Part shown: positions 56,825 to 64,000 of the stretch, piece by piece
How the letters are laid out: every line of letters begins with the position of its first letter
How positions within the stretch are numbered: position 1 is the stretch's first letter
From: Micromonospora antibiotica
Lineage (GTDB): Bacteria; Actinomycetota; Actinomycetes; Mycobacteriales; Micromonosporaceae
DNA length: 64,000 bases
Assembly: GCF_017599305.1 (NCBI RefSeq)
Contig: NZ_JAGFWR010000018.1
Coordinates: 1 to 64,000, forward strand
Reading direction: 5' to 3'
Notes under the pieces: model-generated
The model's database searches: none
Told to the model about the DNA's origin: nothing
Seen by the model: the letters and a program-made list of their open reading frames with translations, nothing else
Position numbers and translations under genes: made by a program

Positions 56825-56900
56825 CGTCGATCATGGAGTTGTGGGCCCCGCGTAAGCGACATATGGGGACTCAACCCCCACCACAACTCCATGATCGACG
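56825..56900. repeat. palindromic element with 20-bp perfect inverted repeats
   Basis: CGTCGATCATGGAGTTGTGG at 56825-56844 is the exact reverse complement of 56881-56900, with a 36-base loop that can form a smaller inner stem (GCCCC with GGGG). It lies between the convergent aldo/keto reductase and EF-G-like genes and is flanked by C-rich DNA on the left and G-rich DNA on the right. It can act as a bidirectional terminator, and its size suits a REP- or MITE-type mobile repeat. Confidence 0.85.
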
Positions 56901-56941
56901 CGGTGGGGTGGTGGGCGGGTTGGGGGTGGGGGTGGGGTGGG

Positions 56942-59068
56942 TTATTTCGGGGTGGGGGTGGGGGTGTAGTGGGCGAAGGTGCGGCGGAAGGTGCCGGTGC
57001 CGGCGGTCAGGGCCCGCAACTGCACGGCGTAACGCAGCAGTTCCTGGGCGGGGACCTCGGCCCGGACCAGGGTGCGGCCCTCGACGTCCGGGTCGACCTC
57101 GGTGCCGAGCACCCGGCCCCGCCGGCCGGACAGGTCACCCAGCACCGCACCGACCGAGGAGTCGGCGACCCGGACCACCACCTCGTCGACCGGCTCCAAC
57201 AGGGTCGGAGCGCCCCGCTCGGCGGCGTCGCGCAGGGCGAGCGCGCCGGCCGCCTGGAACGCGGCATCGGAGGAGTCGACGCTGTGCGCCTTGCCGTCGA
57301 CCAGGGTCACCCGCACGTCCACCACCGGATGCCCGGCGACCACCCCGCGGGCCAGTTGCGCCCGGACACCCTTCTCCACCGCCGGTACGTAGTGGTGCGG
57401 CACCGCCCCGCCGACCACCCGGTCGACGAACTCGACACCCGCCCCCCGGGGCAGCGGCTCCACCTCGATGTCGCAGACGGCGTACTGACCGTGCCCGCCG
57501 GACTGCTTGACGTGCCGGCCGTGTCCGGTGGCGGCGGCCGTGAACGTCTCCCGCAACGGCACCCGCACCGGCTCGGTGTCCAGCTCCACCCCGCCGGCCC
57601 GGAGCCGGTCGAGCACCACGTCGGCGTGTGCCTCGCCCATGCACCAGAGCACCAGTTGGTGGGTGTCCGGGTTGCGCTCCAGCCGCAGCGTCGGGTCGCC
57701 GACGATCAACCGGCCCAGGTTGCGGGCCAGGGCGTCCTCGTCGGCCCGGCTCCGGGCGGCCACCGCCACCGGCAGCAGCGGCTCCGGCATCTCCCAGGGC
57801 GCGATCAGCAGCGGCTCCCCCTTCGCCGAGACGGTGTCGCCGGTCTCCGCGCTGCCCGCCTTGGTGATCGCGCAGATGTCGCCCGCGACGCACGCGTCCA
57901 CCTCGCGCAGGGCGGCCCCGAGCGGGCGGTAGACGTGCCCGACCCGCTCGTCGGCGTCGTGGTCGGGGTGGCCGCGCTCGACCAGCCCGTGCCCCGACAC
58001 GTGCACCGTCTGGTCGGGGCGCAGCGTGCCGGAGAAGACCCGGACCAGGCAGACCCGGCCGACGTGCCGGTCGACGGTGGTCCGGACCACCTCGGCGACC
58101 AACGGGCCGTCCGGGTCGCAGTGCAGCGGCGGGCGGGGGGAGCCGTCCACCCCGGTCACCGCCGGGACCTCGCGTTCCAGCGGTGACGGGAAGGCCGACA
58201 CCAGGGCGTCGAGCAGCACGTCCAGCCCGACGCCGGTGGCCGCGCAGACCGGCGTCACCGGGTGGAAGTGGCCCCGGGCGACCGCCCGCTCCAGGTCGGT
58301 GACCAGCACGTCGGTGTCGATCTCCTCGCCGTCGAGGTAGCGGTCCATCAGGGTCTCGTCCTCGCTCTCGGCGATGATCCCCTCGATCAGCTCACCCCGG
58401 GACTCGGTGATCGCCGGCAGGTGCTGCGGGTCCGGCTCCCGGACGTCGGCGGGCAGCCTGGCCGAGTAGTCGTGCACCCGCCGGGTGATCAACGCGAGCA
58501 GCCCGACGACCGCCTCGCCGTCGTCGCCCAGCATCGGCAGGTGCAGCGGGAGCACGTTGTCTCCGAAGACCCGCTGGCACAGCGCCACCGCCTCGTCGAA
58601 GTCGGCGCGCGGGTGGTCCAGCCGGGTGACCGCCACGGCGCGCGGCAGGTCCACGGCGGCGCACTCCTCCCAGAGGGCGGCGGTGGCGGCGTCCATCCCG
58701 TCGACGGCGGACACCACGAACAGCGCCGCGTCGGCGGCCCGCAGCCCGGCCCGCAGCTCGCCGACGAAGTCGCCGTACCCGGGGGTGTCCAGGAGGTTGA
58801 CCGTCACCCCGGCGTGCACCAGCGGGGCGCAGGCGAGGCTTACCGAGCGCTGCTGGCGTACCGCGGCGGGGTCGTGGTCGCAGACGGTGGTGCCGGCGGC
58901 GACGGTGCCGGCCCGGTCGATCGTGCCGGTGGCCGCGAGCAGCGCCTCGACCAGGGTCGTCTTGCCGGCGCCGGAGTGTCCGACGAGCACCACGTTGCGT
59001 ACCCGGTCGGGCGTGGTCACCACCGGCGTGTCACCGGTGGCGCCCTGGTCCTGGTTCTTCTGCGCCAT
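56942..59068 (-). CDS. EF-G-like translational GTPase (EF-G2 type)
   Basis: The 708-residue protein has the five-domain EF-G layout. The G domain shows a changed P-loop, LVGHSGAGKTTLVEALLAAT, G3 as LLDTPGYGDF, and G4 as AVTRLDHPRADF, where canonical EF-G has NKxD. Domains II to V follow, including HVKQSGGHGQYAVCDIEVEP and GRRGRVLGTEVDP. It matches the actinobacterial EF-G-like paralogue group (such as mycobacterial FusA2), not the housekeeping fusA. Its function is unsettled; it may not translocate ribosomes. ATG 59068 has GGGAGGT upstream. The C-terminus ends in a Thr-Pro repeat tail encoded by GC-skewed DNA. Confidence 0.9.
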   Translation of the reverse strand: MAQKNQDQGATGDTPVVTTPDRVRNVVLVGHSGAGKTTLVEALLAATGTIDRAGTVAAGTTVCDHDPAAVRQQRSVSLACAPLVHAGVTVNLLDTPGYGDFVGELRAGLRAADAALFVVSAVDGMDAATAALWEECAAVDLPRAVAVTRLDHPRADFDEAVALCQRVFGDNVLPLHLPMLGDDGEAVVGLLALITRRVHDYSARLPADVREPDPQHLPAITESRGELIEGIIAESEDETLMDRYLDGEEIDTDVLVTDLERAVARGHFHPVTPVCAATGVGLDVLLDALVSAFPSPLEREVPAVTGVDGSPRPPLHCDPDGPLVAEVVRTTVDRHVGRVCLVRVFSGTLRPDQTVHVSGHGLVERGHPDHDADERVGHVYRPLGAALREVDACVAGDICAITKAGSAETGDTVSAKGEPLLIAPWEMPEPLLPVAVAARSRADEDALARNLGRLIVGDPTLRLERNPDTHQLVLWCMGEAHADVVLDRLRAGGVELDTEPVRVPLRETFTAAATGHGRHVKQSGGHGQYAVCDIEVEPLPRGAGVEFVDRVVGGAVPHHYVPAVEKGVRAQLARGVVAGHPVVDVRVTLVDGKAHSVDSSDAAFQAAGALALRDAAERGAPTLLEPVDEVVVRVADSSVGAVLGDLSGRRGRVLGTEVDPDVEGRTLVRAEVPAQELLRYAVQLRALTAGTGTFRRTFAHYTPTPTPK

Positions 59069-59318
59069 CGCGGCGCACCTCCCTGAGCCGGTGGTGGGTG
59101 GCGACCGCCGCGCACGACGGGGAGCGGCCCGGTCGGGTGCCGCGGCGATATCCTCCGGTGGCCCGGCGACCGGCGAACGGTCAACGGGCGAGGTGGTGAG
59201 CTGGCTCACCTTGCGCCCCGATCCCACACCCGTCGACGGACCCCGCACAAGTCTCGTCGGGCGGGTCGGGCGACCGGCCGTATCGCGCGGCACTGCCGGC
59301 CGTTATCGTGGGACCGCC

Positions 59319-59939
59319 ATGGCGAAGATCTTCCAAGTGACGGCCCGCGCGGGGATGACCCGCGTCGTGGAGCCGGTCGCGCGCGGTCTGCTCCGCGCCG
59401 GTGTGTCCCCCAACGCGGTCACCGTGGCCGGCACCGTCGGCGTGCTCGTCGGCGCGCTCGGCTTCGGTGCCCGCGGCCAGCTGGTGGCCGGAGCGCTGAT
59501 CGTGACCTTCTTCGCGCTGACCGACATGCTCGACGGGACGATGGCCCGGATGAGCGGCGGCTCGACCCGGTTCGGCGCGTTCCTCGACTCGTCGATGGAC
59601 CGGGTCTCCGACAGCGCGGTGTTCGGTGCGGTCGCCTACTGGCTGGCCACCGAGGGCAACCACTCCGGGGTGGCCGCCGCGTTGATCTGCCTGGCCGCCG
59701 GAGGGCTGGTCTCCTATGTCAAGGCCCGCGCCGAGGGGTTGGGGATGAGCGGGAACGTGGGCGTCGCGGAACGCACCGAACGGCTGCTGATCGTCGGGGT
59801 CGGTGGGCTGCTCACCGGCCTCGGGGTCGGCCCGGCCCTGGAGATCTCGCTCTGGCTGCTCGCCGCCGTGTCGATCTTCACGGTCGGCCAGCGGGTGGCC
59901 CACGTTTACCGGCAGGCGCAACAGGCCGGCCCCGAGTGA
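59319..59939 (+). CDS. pgsA: phosphatidylinositol phosphate synthase (CDP-alcohol phosphotransferase)
   Basis: The 206-residue integral membrane enzyme has the CDP-alcohol phosphotransferase signature D(x2)DG(x2)AR(x8)G(x3)D(x3)D, seen as DMLDGTMARMSGGSTRFGAF followed by LDSSMDR near residues 69-95, and about six membrane helices. In actinobacteria the gene at this place joins CDP-diacylglycerol to inositol 1-phosphate, the first step to phosphatidylinositol and PIMs. The ATG at 59319 is the family start. Its TGA overlaps the GTG of the acyltransferase gene, so pgsA, the acyltransferase and pimA form one unit. Confidence 0.93.
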   Translation: MAKIFQVTARAGMTRVVEPVARGLLRAGVSPNAVTVAGTVGVLVGALGFGARGQLVAGALIVTFFALTDMLDGTMARMSGGSTRFGAFLDSSMDRVSDSAVFGAVAYWLATEGNHSGVAAALICLAAGGLVSYVKARAEGLGMSGNVGVAERTERLLIVGVGGLLTGLGVGPALEISLWLLAAVSIFTVGQRVAHVYRQAQQAGPE

Positions 59940-60877
59940 ACCTCACCGAACTCGGCTACGTCGCCGGCTGGCGGCTGGCCCGCGCGCTGCCCCGGCCCGT
60001 GGTCGCCGCGGCCTTCCAGGCGGGCGCCGACCGCGCCCACCGCGCCCGGGGCAAGGGCGCCACCCGACTGCGCGCCAACCTGCGCCGGGTGGTCGGCCCC
60101 GACCTGCCCGAGACGGAGCTGGACGCACTGGCCAAGCAGGGTATGCGGTCGTACGCCCGGTACTGGATGGAGGCGTTCCGGCTGCCCTCGCGCAGCCGCC
60201 AGCAGATCCTCGACGGGTTCCACCTCGGCGGGTCGGAGCTGCTCGTCGCCGACGTGGCGGCCGGCCGGGGCGCGGTGGTGGCGTTGCCGCACGCCGGCAA
60301 CTGGGACGCCGCCGGTGCCTGGGTGGCCGCCAGCGGCCTGCCGATCACCACGGTCGCCGAGCGGCTCAAGCCGGAGGGCGTCTACAAGCGCTTCCTCGCC
60401 TTCCGCGAAGGTCTCGGCATGGAGATCCTGCCCACCCACGGCGGTGCCCGGCCCGCCTTCGACGTGCTGGTGGACCGGCTCGGCGCGGGCACCGTGGTGC
60501 CGCTGCTGGCCGACCGGGACCTGTCCGCCCGGGGCATCGAGGTGGACTTCTTCGGCGGCCGTACCCGGATGCCGGCCGGGCCCGCCCTGCTGACCATCCG
60601 CACCGGCGCCCCGCTCTACGTGGCGTCGCTGTGGTACGAACCGGACATGCCGCGCGCGCAGTTGGAGGGCCCGCTGCCGGTGCCCGACCCGGACAGCGCA
60701 CCGTTGGACGAGCGGGTCCGGGTGCTGACTCAGCGGATTGCCGACTGTCTGGCGGCGGGCATCGCCCGTCATCCGCAAGACTGGCACATGTTGCAGCGGA
60801 TGTGGCTGGACCAGCGGGGCTCCACCGACGGCGGGTCCACCGCGGCGCCGCCCCCGGCCAGCGCCGGTTCGGTCTGA
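59936..60877 (+). CDS. patA: PIM acyltransferase (LpxL/LpxP-like)
   Basis: The 313-residue protein belongs to the lysophospholipid/lipid A acyltransferase family; its mycobacterial counterpart at the same site (PatA, Rv2611c) acylates the mannose of PIM1/PIM2 on the inner membrane. The catalytic motif is VALPHAGNWDAAGAW (His-x4-Asp) near residue 119, followed by ERLKPEGVYKRFLAFREGLG and PLLADRDLSARGIEVDFFGG. An Ala/Ser/Pro-rich tail ends the protein. The GTG at 59936 overlaps the pgsA stop (GTGA), and pimA follows after 15 bases. Confidence 0.92.
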   Translation: MNLTELGYVAGWRLARALPRPVVAAAFQAGADRAHRARGKGATRLRANLRRVVGPDLPETELDALAKQGMRSYARYWMEAFRLPSRSRQQILDGFHLGGSELLVADVAAGRGAVVALPHAGNWDAAGAWVAASGLPITTVAERLKPEGVYKRFLAFREGLGMEILPTHGGARPAFDVLVDRLGAGTVVPLLADRDLSARGIEVDFFGGRTRMPAGPALLTIRTGAPLYVASLWYEPDMPRAQLEGPLPVPDPDSAPLDERVRVLTQRIADCLAAGIARHPQDWHMLQRMWLDQRGSTDGGSTAAPPPASAGSV

Positions 60878-60892
60878 GGGGAGGGGGCGCCA

Positions 60893-62062
60893 GTGCGGAT
60901 CGGCATCGTGTGCCCGTACTCCTTCGACGTCCCCGGCGGGGTGCAGAACCACGTCATGGACCTGGCCGAGGCGCTGCTCGGACTGGGGCACGAGGTGAGT
61001 GTCCTGGCCCCCGCCGACGAGGAGTCGACGCTGCCGCCGTACGTGGTCTCCGCCGGGCGGGCGGTGCCGCTGCCGTACAACGGTTCGGTGGCCCGGATCG
61101 CGTTCGGGCCGGTCTCCACCGCCCGGGTGCGGCGCTGGCTCACCCGGGGCGAGTTCGACGTGCTGCACGTGCACGAGCCGCTCACCCCGAGCCTGTCGAT
61201 GCTGGCGGTGCTCTCCGCCCGGGGGCCGGTGGTGGCGACCTTCCACACCGCGATGACCCGGTCCCGGGTGCTCGCCGCCGCCCAGGGGGTGCTCCAGATC
61301 CTGCTGGAGCGGATCACCGCCCGGATCGCGGTCAGCGCGTTGGCCCGCAAGGTGCAGGTCGAGCACATGGACGGCGGGGCGGTGGAGATCCCCAACGGGG
61401 TGGCGGTGGCGAAGTTCGCCGGGGTCGAGCCGTTGCCCGGCTGGCCGGGGGAGTGCGCCACCGGCAGCGGCGGGACGCTGGGTTTCCTCGGCCGGTTCAC
61501 CGAGGCCCGCAAGGGTTTCCCGATCCTGCGGGACGCCTTCGTCGCGCTGGCCGCGCACCGGCCGGGGCTGCGCCTGCTGGTGGCCGGGCCCGGCGACCCG
61601 GACGACCTGTTCGGGCGGTTCCCGGCGGAGCTGCGCGACCGGGTCACGTTCCTCGGTCTGGTCTCCGAGGTCGACAAGGCCCGGATGCTGCGCAGCGTCG
61701 ACCTCTACGTCGCCCCGAACACCGGCGGCGAATCGTTCGGCATGATCCTCACCGAGGCGCTGGCGGCCGGCGCGACAGTGGTCGCCAGCGACCTGGACGC
61801 GTTCCGGCGGGTGCTCGACGGCGGGCGGGCCGGCCGGCTCTTCCCGACCGGTGACCCGGCCGGCCTGCGGACCGTCCTGGCGGAGCTGCTCGACGACCCG
61901 GCGCAGCGGGCCGCGTTGAGCGCCTGCGGCGATCAGGTGGTGGCCCACTACGACTGGCCGGTGGTGGCCCGTCGGGTGGTGGAGGTCTACGCGGCGGCCA
62001 TCGAGGCCACCGACGGTCGGGTCATCGACCAGGAGTGGGCGGGGCTGGGTGGTCCGCGGTGA
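60893..62062 (+). CDS. pimA: phosphatidylinositol alpha-mannosyltransferase
   Basis: The 389-residue GT4 enzyme transfers the first mannose from GDP-mannose to position 2 of phosphatidylinositol at the cytosolic face of the membrane. It has RIGIVCPYSFDVPGGVQNHV with the glycine-rich loop near residue 15, VLHVHEPLTPSLSMLAVLSA and FHTAMTRSR in the N-terminal domain, GFLGRFTEARKGFPILRDAF, and the donor site PNTGGESFGMILTEALAAGA. The GTG at 60893 is preceded by GAGGGGAGGGGG. It overlaps the next gene by four bases. Order and motifs both support pimA. Confidence 0.94.
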   Translation: MRIGIVCPYSFDVPGGVQNHVMDLAEALLGLGHEVSVLAPADEESTLPPYVVSAGRAVPLPYNGSVARIAFGPVSTARVRRWLTRGEFDVLHVHEPLTPSLSMLAVLSARGPVVATFHTAMTRSRVLAAAQGVLQILLERITARIAVSALARKVQVEHMDGGAVEIPNGVAVAKFAGVEPLPGWPGECATGSGGTLGFLGRFTEARKGFPILRDAFVALAAHRPGLRLLVAGPGDPDDLFGRFPAELRDRVTFLGLVSEVDKARMLRSVDLYVAPNTGGESFGMILTEALAAGATVVASDLDAFRRVLDGGRAGRLFPTGDPAGLRTVLAELLDDPAQRAALSACGDQVVAHYDWPVVARRVVEVYAAAIEATDGRVIDQEWAGLGGPR

Positions 62063-62574
62063 CCCCGACGGTGCCGCAGCTGTGGGCGGTGTCGGTCGCC
62101 GTGGTCGTCGTCGCCCTGGTCGTGGTCTACCTGGTCTGGACGGCGGGCCGGGTCGAGCGGTTGCAGACCCGGGCGGAGTCGGCGGCCCGCGCGCTCGACG
62201 CCCATCTGCTGCGCCGGGCCGCCGCCGCCGCGGTGCTGGCCGAGCAGCGACACGGCGTGGAGCTGTACGCGGCGGCGCGGATCGCCCTGGACGCCGTCCC
62301 CGAGGAGCGGGAGGCGGCGGAGAACGACCTCACCCGGCAACTGCGGGCGGCCCGGCTGGACCCGGCCGATCCCTCCTGCGGGGCGGTGATCGCGGCGAGC
62401 CGGCGGCTGGCGCTGTCCCGGCAGGTGCACACCGACCTGGTGCGGGACGCGCGTAGCGCGCGGAGCCGACCGCTGGTGCGGGTGTGCCGGATGGGCCGCC
62501 GCCACCCCTGGCCGCGGTATTTCGACATCGACGACCCCACCCTGGCCCTGCCCGCCGACGTCCCGGCGGGCTGA
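62059..62574 (+). CDS. membrane-anchored hypothetical protein in the PIM operon
   Basis: The 171-residue protein has one N-terminal helix (LWAVSVAVVVVALVVVYLVW) and a long helical cytosolic part (GRVERLQTRAESAARALDAH, LLRRAAAAAVLAEQ, ERHGVELYAAARIA-like region), which recalls LemA-like coiled proteins. Its C-terminal part, VCRMGRRHPWPRYFDIDDPT, is distinctive. The GTG overlaps the pimA stop, so it is coupled to PIM synthesis. In mycobacteria a Nudix-type gene follows pimA at this place; no Nudix box is present here. I cannot name a function. Confidence 0.78.
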   Translation: MTPTVPQLWAVSVAVVVVALVVVYLVWTAGRVERLQTRAESAARALDAHLLRRAAAAAVLAEQRHGVELYAAARIALDAVPEEREAAENDLTRQLRAARLDPADPSCGAVIAASRRLALSRQVHTDLVRDARSARSRPLVRVCRMGRRHPWPRYFDIDDPTLALPADVPAG

Positions 62575-62589
62575 CCGGGGCTGCCGACC

Positions 62590-62710
62590 GGTGGCTGCCC
62601 GACGGTGCGGCCCCTCTCGCGGTGGTGGCCCCGGGTCGCGGTGGTGGCTCGGGTCGCGGTGGCGGGGCCGGGTGGCGGTGGCGGGCGGGTCACCGGGGCG
62701 GGCGGCACCG
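62590..62710. repeat. G-rich GGTGG/GGTCGCGGTGG repeats upstream of pdxS
   Basis: The 269-base spacer before pdxS starts with several imperfect copies of a GGGTCGCGGTGGTGG-like unit, strongly G-skewed on the plus strand. They give short open frames but no convincing gene. The right part of the spacer must hold the pdxS promoter. Confidence 0.65.
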
Positions 62711-62843
62711 GCCCGGGTCGAGCCGGGGTGACGGGGGCCACAGGGCAGGCCACCGTGGGGCCGATTGGCTGTCGGAGCGGCGTCCGGGGCGTCATAGCAT
62801 CAGCCGGAGTCAGCCCCTGAGCACGTCCGAGGAGTGATGGACC

Positions 62844-63761
62844 ATGTCCGAAACGACGTCCCCGAGCGCCGATGCCCCCCAGGTCCGGGGCACCGCCCGC
62901 GTCAAGCGCGGCATGGCCGAGATGCTCAAGGGCGGCGTGATCATGGATGTGGTCACCGCCGAGCAGGCCAGGATCGCCGAGGACGCCGGTGCGGTCGCCG
63001 TCATGGCGCTGGAGCGGGTACCGGCCGACATCCGCGCCCAGGGTGGCGTGTCCCGGATGAGCGACCCGGACATGATCGACGGCATCATCGCGGCCGTGTC
63101 CATCCCGGTGATGGCCAAGGCCCGGATCGGTCACTTCGTCGAGGCGCAGGTCCTGCAGTCCCTCGGCGTCGACTACGTCGACGAGTCCGAGGTGCTCACC
63201 CCGGCCGACTACGCCAACCACATCGACAAGTGGGCGTTCACCGTCCCGTTCGTGTGCGGCGCGACCAACCTGGGTGAGGCGTTGCGTCGGATCACCGAGG
63301 GCGCGGCCATGATCCGCTCCAAGGGCGAGGCGGGCACCGGGGACGTCTCCAACGCCACCATGCACATGCGGCGGATCCGGCAGGAGATCGCCCGGCTCAG
63401 CTCCCTGCCGGCCGACGAGCTGTTCGTCGCTGCCAAGGAGTTGCAGGCCCCGTACGACCTGGTCAAGGAGGTCGCCGAGACGGGCAAGCTGCCGGTGGTC
63501 CTGTTCACCGCCGGCGGCATCGCCACCCCGGCCGATGCCGCGATGATGATGCAGCTCGGCGCGGAGGGCGTCTTCGTCGGTTCCGGCATCTTCAAGTCCG
63601 GCAACCCGGCGCAGCGGGCCGCCGCGATCGTCAAGGCGACCACCTTCCACGACGACCCGGACGTGCTGGCAAAGGTGTCCCGGGGCCTGGGTGAGGCGAT
63701 GGTCGGCATCAACGTCGACGAGATCCCCCAGCCGCACCGGTTGGCCGAGCGCGGTTGGTGA
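62844..63761 (+). CDS. pdxS: pyridoxal 5'-phosphate synthase subunit PdxS
   Basis: The 305-residue enzyme is the synthase subunit of the deoxyxylulose-5-phosphate-independent vitamin B6 route; it makes PLP from ribose 5-phosphate, glyceraldehyde 3-phosphate and ammonia supplied by PdxT. The TIM barrel shows RVKRGMAEMLKGGVIMDVVT with a catalytic lysine-region Asp, IPVMAKARIGHFVEAQVLQS with the second lysine, RSKGEAGTGDVSNATMHMR, and the phosphate-binding LFTAGGIATPADAAMMMQLG. The ATG at 62844 follows GAGGAGTGATGGACC. It is followed by pdxT after 44 bases, an operon seen across actinobacteria. Confidence 0.97.
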   Translation: MSETTSPSADAPQVRGTARVKRGMAEMLKGGVIMDVVTAEQARIAEDAGAVAVMALERVPADIRAQGGVSRMSDPDMIDGIIAAVSIPVMAKARIGHFVEAQVLQSLGVDYVDESEVLTPADYANHIDKWAFTVPFVCGATNLGEALRRITEGAAMIRSKGEAGTGDVSNATMHMRRIRQEIARLSSLPADELFVAAKELQAPYDLVKEVAETGKLPVVLFTAGGIATPADAAMMMQLGAEGVFVGSGIFKSGNPAQRAAAIVKATTFHDDPDVLAKVSRGLGEAMVGINVDEIPQPHRLAERGW

Positions 63762-63805
63762 GGCGGGGGTCCGGGGCCGCTGCCGGTGGCGCGGGAGGAG
63801 GGGAC

Positions 63806-64000
63806 GTGGGTGGACCGGTGATCGGGGTGCTCGCCCTCCAGGGTGACGTCCGTGAGCATGTTTCCGCCCTCGCCGGGGTCGGTGCGGAGGCCCGTGCGGT
63901 GCGCCGGCCGGCCGAGCTGGACGCGGTCGACGGGCTGGTGATCCCGGGTGGGGAGTCCACCACCATGAGCCGGCTGGTGGACATCTTCGGGCTGCGCGCG
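63806..64000 (+). CDS. pdxT: pyridoxal 5'-phosphate synthase glutaminase PdxT (partial, runs off the right edge)
   Basis: The first 65 codons are present. They read VIGVLALQGDVREHVSALAG and then VDGLVIPGGESTTMSRLVD, the N-terminus and oxyanion-side GGEST motif of PdxT, the class I glutamine amidotransferase that feeds ammonia to PdxS. The catalytic cysteine and the His/Glu pair lie beyond the window. GTG 63806 follows GGAGGAGGGG closely; GTG 63818 is an alternative that would start exactly at VIGVLALQGD. Confidence 0.95.
   Translation, partial: MGGPVIGVLALQGDVREHVSALAGVGAEARAVRRPAELDAVDGLVIPGGESTTMSRLVDIFGLRA

Noticed and set aside
62590..62843. Small gene between the PIM operon and pdxS
   Set aside because: Open frames here are Gly/Arg-rich products of GGTGG repeats, without ribosome site or plausible composition.

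Overview
The window is very GC-rich, actinomycete-type DNA, most like a Micromonospora or a close relative in the Micromonosporaceae. Pointers are strong GC3 bias, many GTG starts, start/stop overlaps of the ATGA and GTGA kind, an F420-dependent LLM oxidoreductase, SpoIIE-type and anti-sigma-type signalling, and a phosphatidylinositol-mannoside (PIM) locus. The organism is inferred from gene content and style, not from a marker gene. I saw no rRNA, tRNA, CRISPR array or complete insertion sequence.

Region by region. 1-17.9 kb is mostly single genes: a DUF1684 protein, a stress protein with a membrane hairpin, a GH15 glucan/trehalose hydrolase, a metallophosphoesterase, a cation/proton antiporter, a PAS-GAF-SpoIIE-HATPase phosphatase, a TM-helix channel-like protein, two divergent secreted proteins (one made of three exact-period 86-residue repeats), an MFS carrier, and a stress group (SRPBCC, DUF2795, YihY, ChaB). 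17.9-22.4 kb holds an aldehyde dehydrogenase, a phytoene-desaturase-like flavoprotein, polyprenol-phosphate mannose synthase and an SRPBCC protein.

22.5-31.6 kb is the most distinctive block: eight co-directional, mostly overlapping genes encoding a heptose route (GmhB-type phosphatase fused to a family 9 glycosyltransferase, GmhA-type isomerase, HldE-type kinase/nucleotidyltransferase) with three more glycosyltransferases, a short-chain dehydrogenase and a type IB topoisomerase. Together they would make a nucleotide-activated manno-heptose and transfer it to an unknown acceptor, in an organism that has no classical LPS.

31.6-52 kb is mixed: AraC regulator, RecQ with a DUF3553 tail, F420-dependent oxidoreductase, GH3 N-acetylglucosaminidase behind a dyad, a desulfurase-like PLP enzyme, a lipoprotein, DUF1206 and MscS membrane proteins, a holin-X/DUF3618/DUF4235 envelope-stress trio, a cold-shock protein, an aldo/keto reductase, a methyltransferase/deaminase pair, a two-component system, an ADP-ribosylglycohydrolase and a YcnI-like protein.

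52-64 kb matches the mycobacterial thrS - HIT - pgsA - patA - pimA - ... - pdxS - pdxT order, interrupted between the HIT gene and pgsA by an orphan maltokinase cap, an aldo/keto reductase and an EF-G-like GTPase. With the mannose synthase at 21.1-21.9 kb it supplies PIM-type mannolipids; pdxS/pdxT make pyridoxal phosphate. pdxT runs off the right edge.

Intergenic DNA is rich in structure: a palindromic element present twice (7.1 and 32.9 kb), a 20-bp perfect inverted repeat at 56.8 kb, a 26-bp tandem array with higher-order order at 50.9 kb, 37-bp and 16-bp tandem repeats at 1.6-1.8 kb, and several terminator hairpins.
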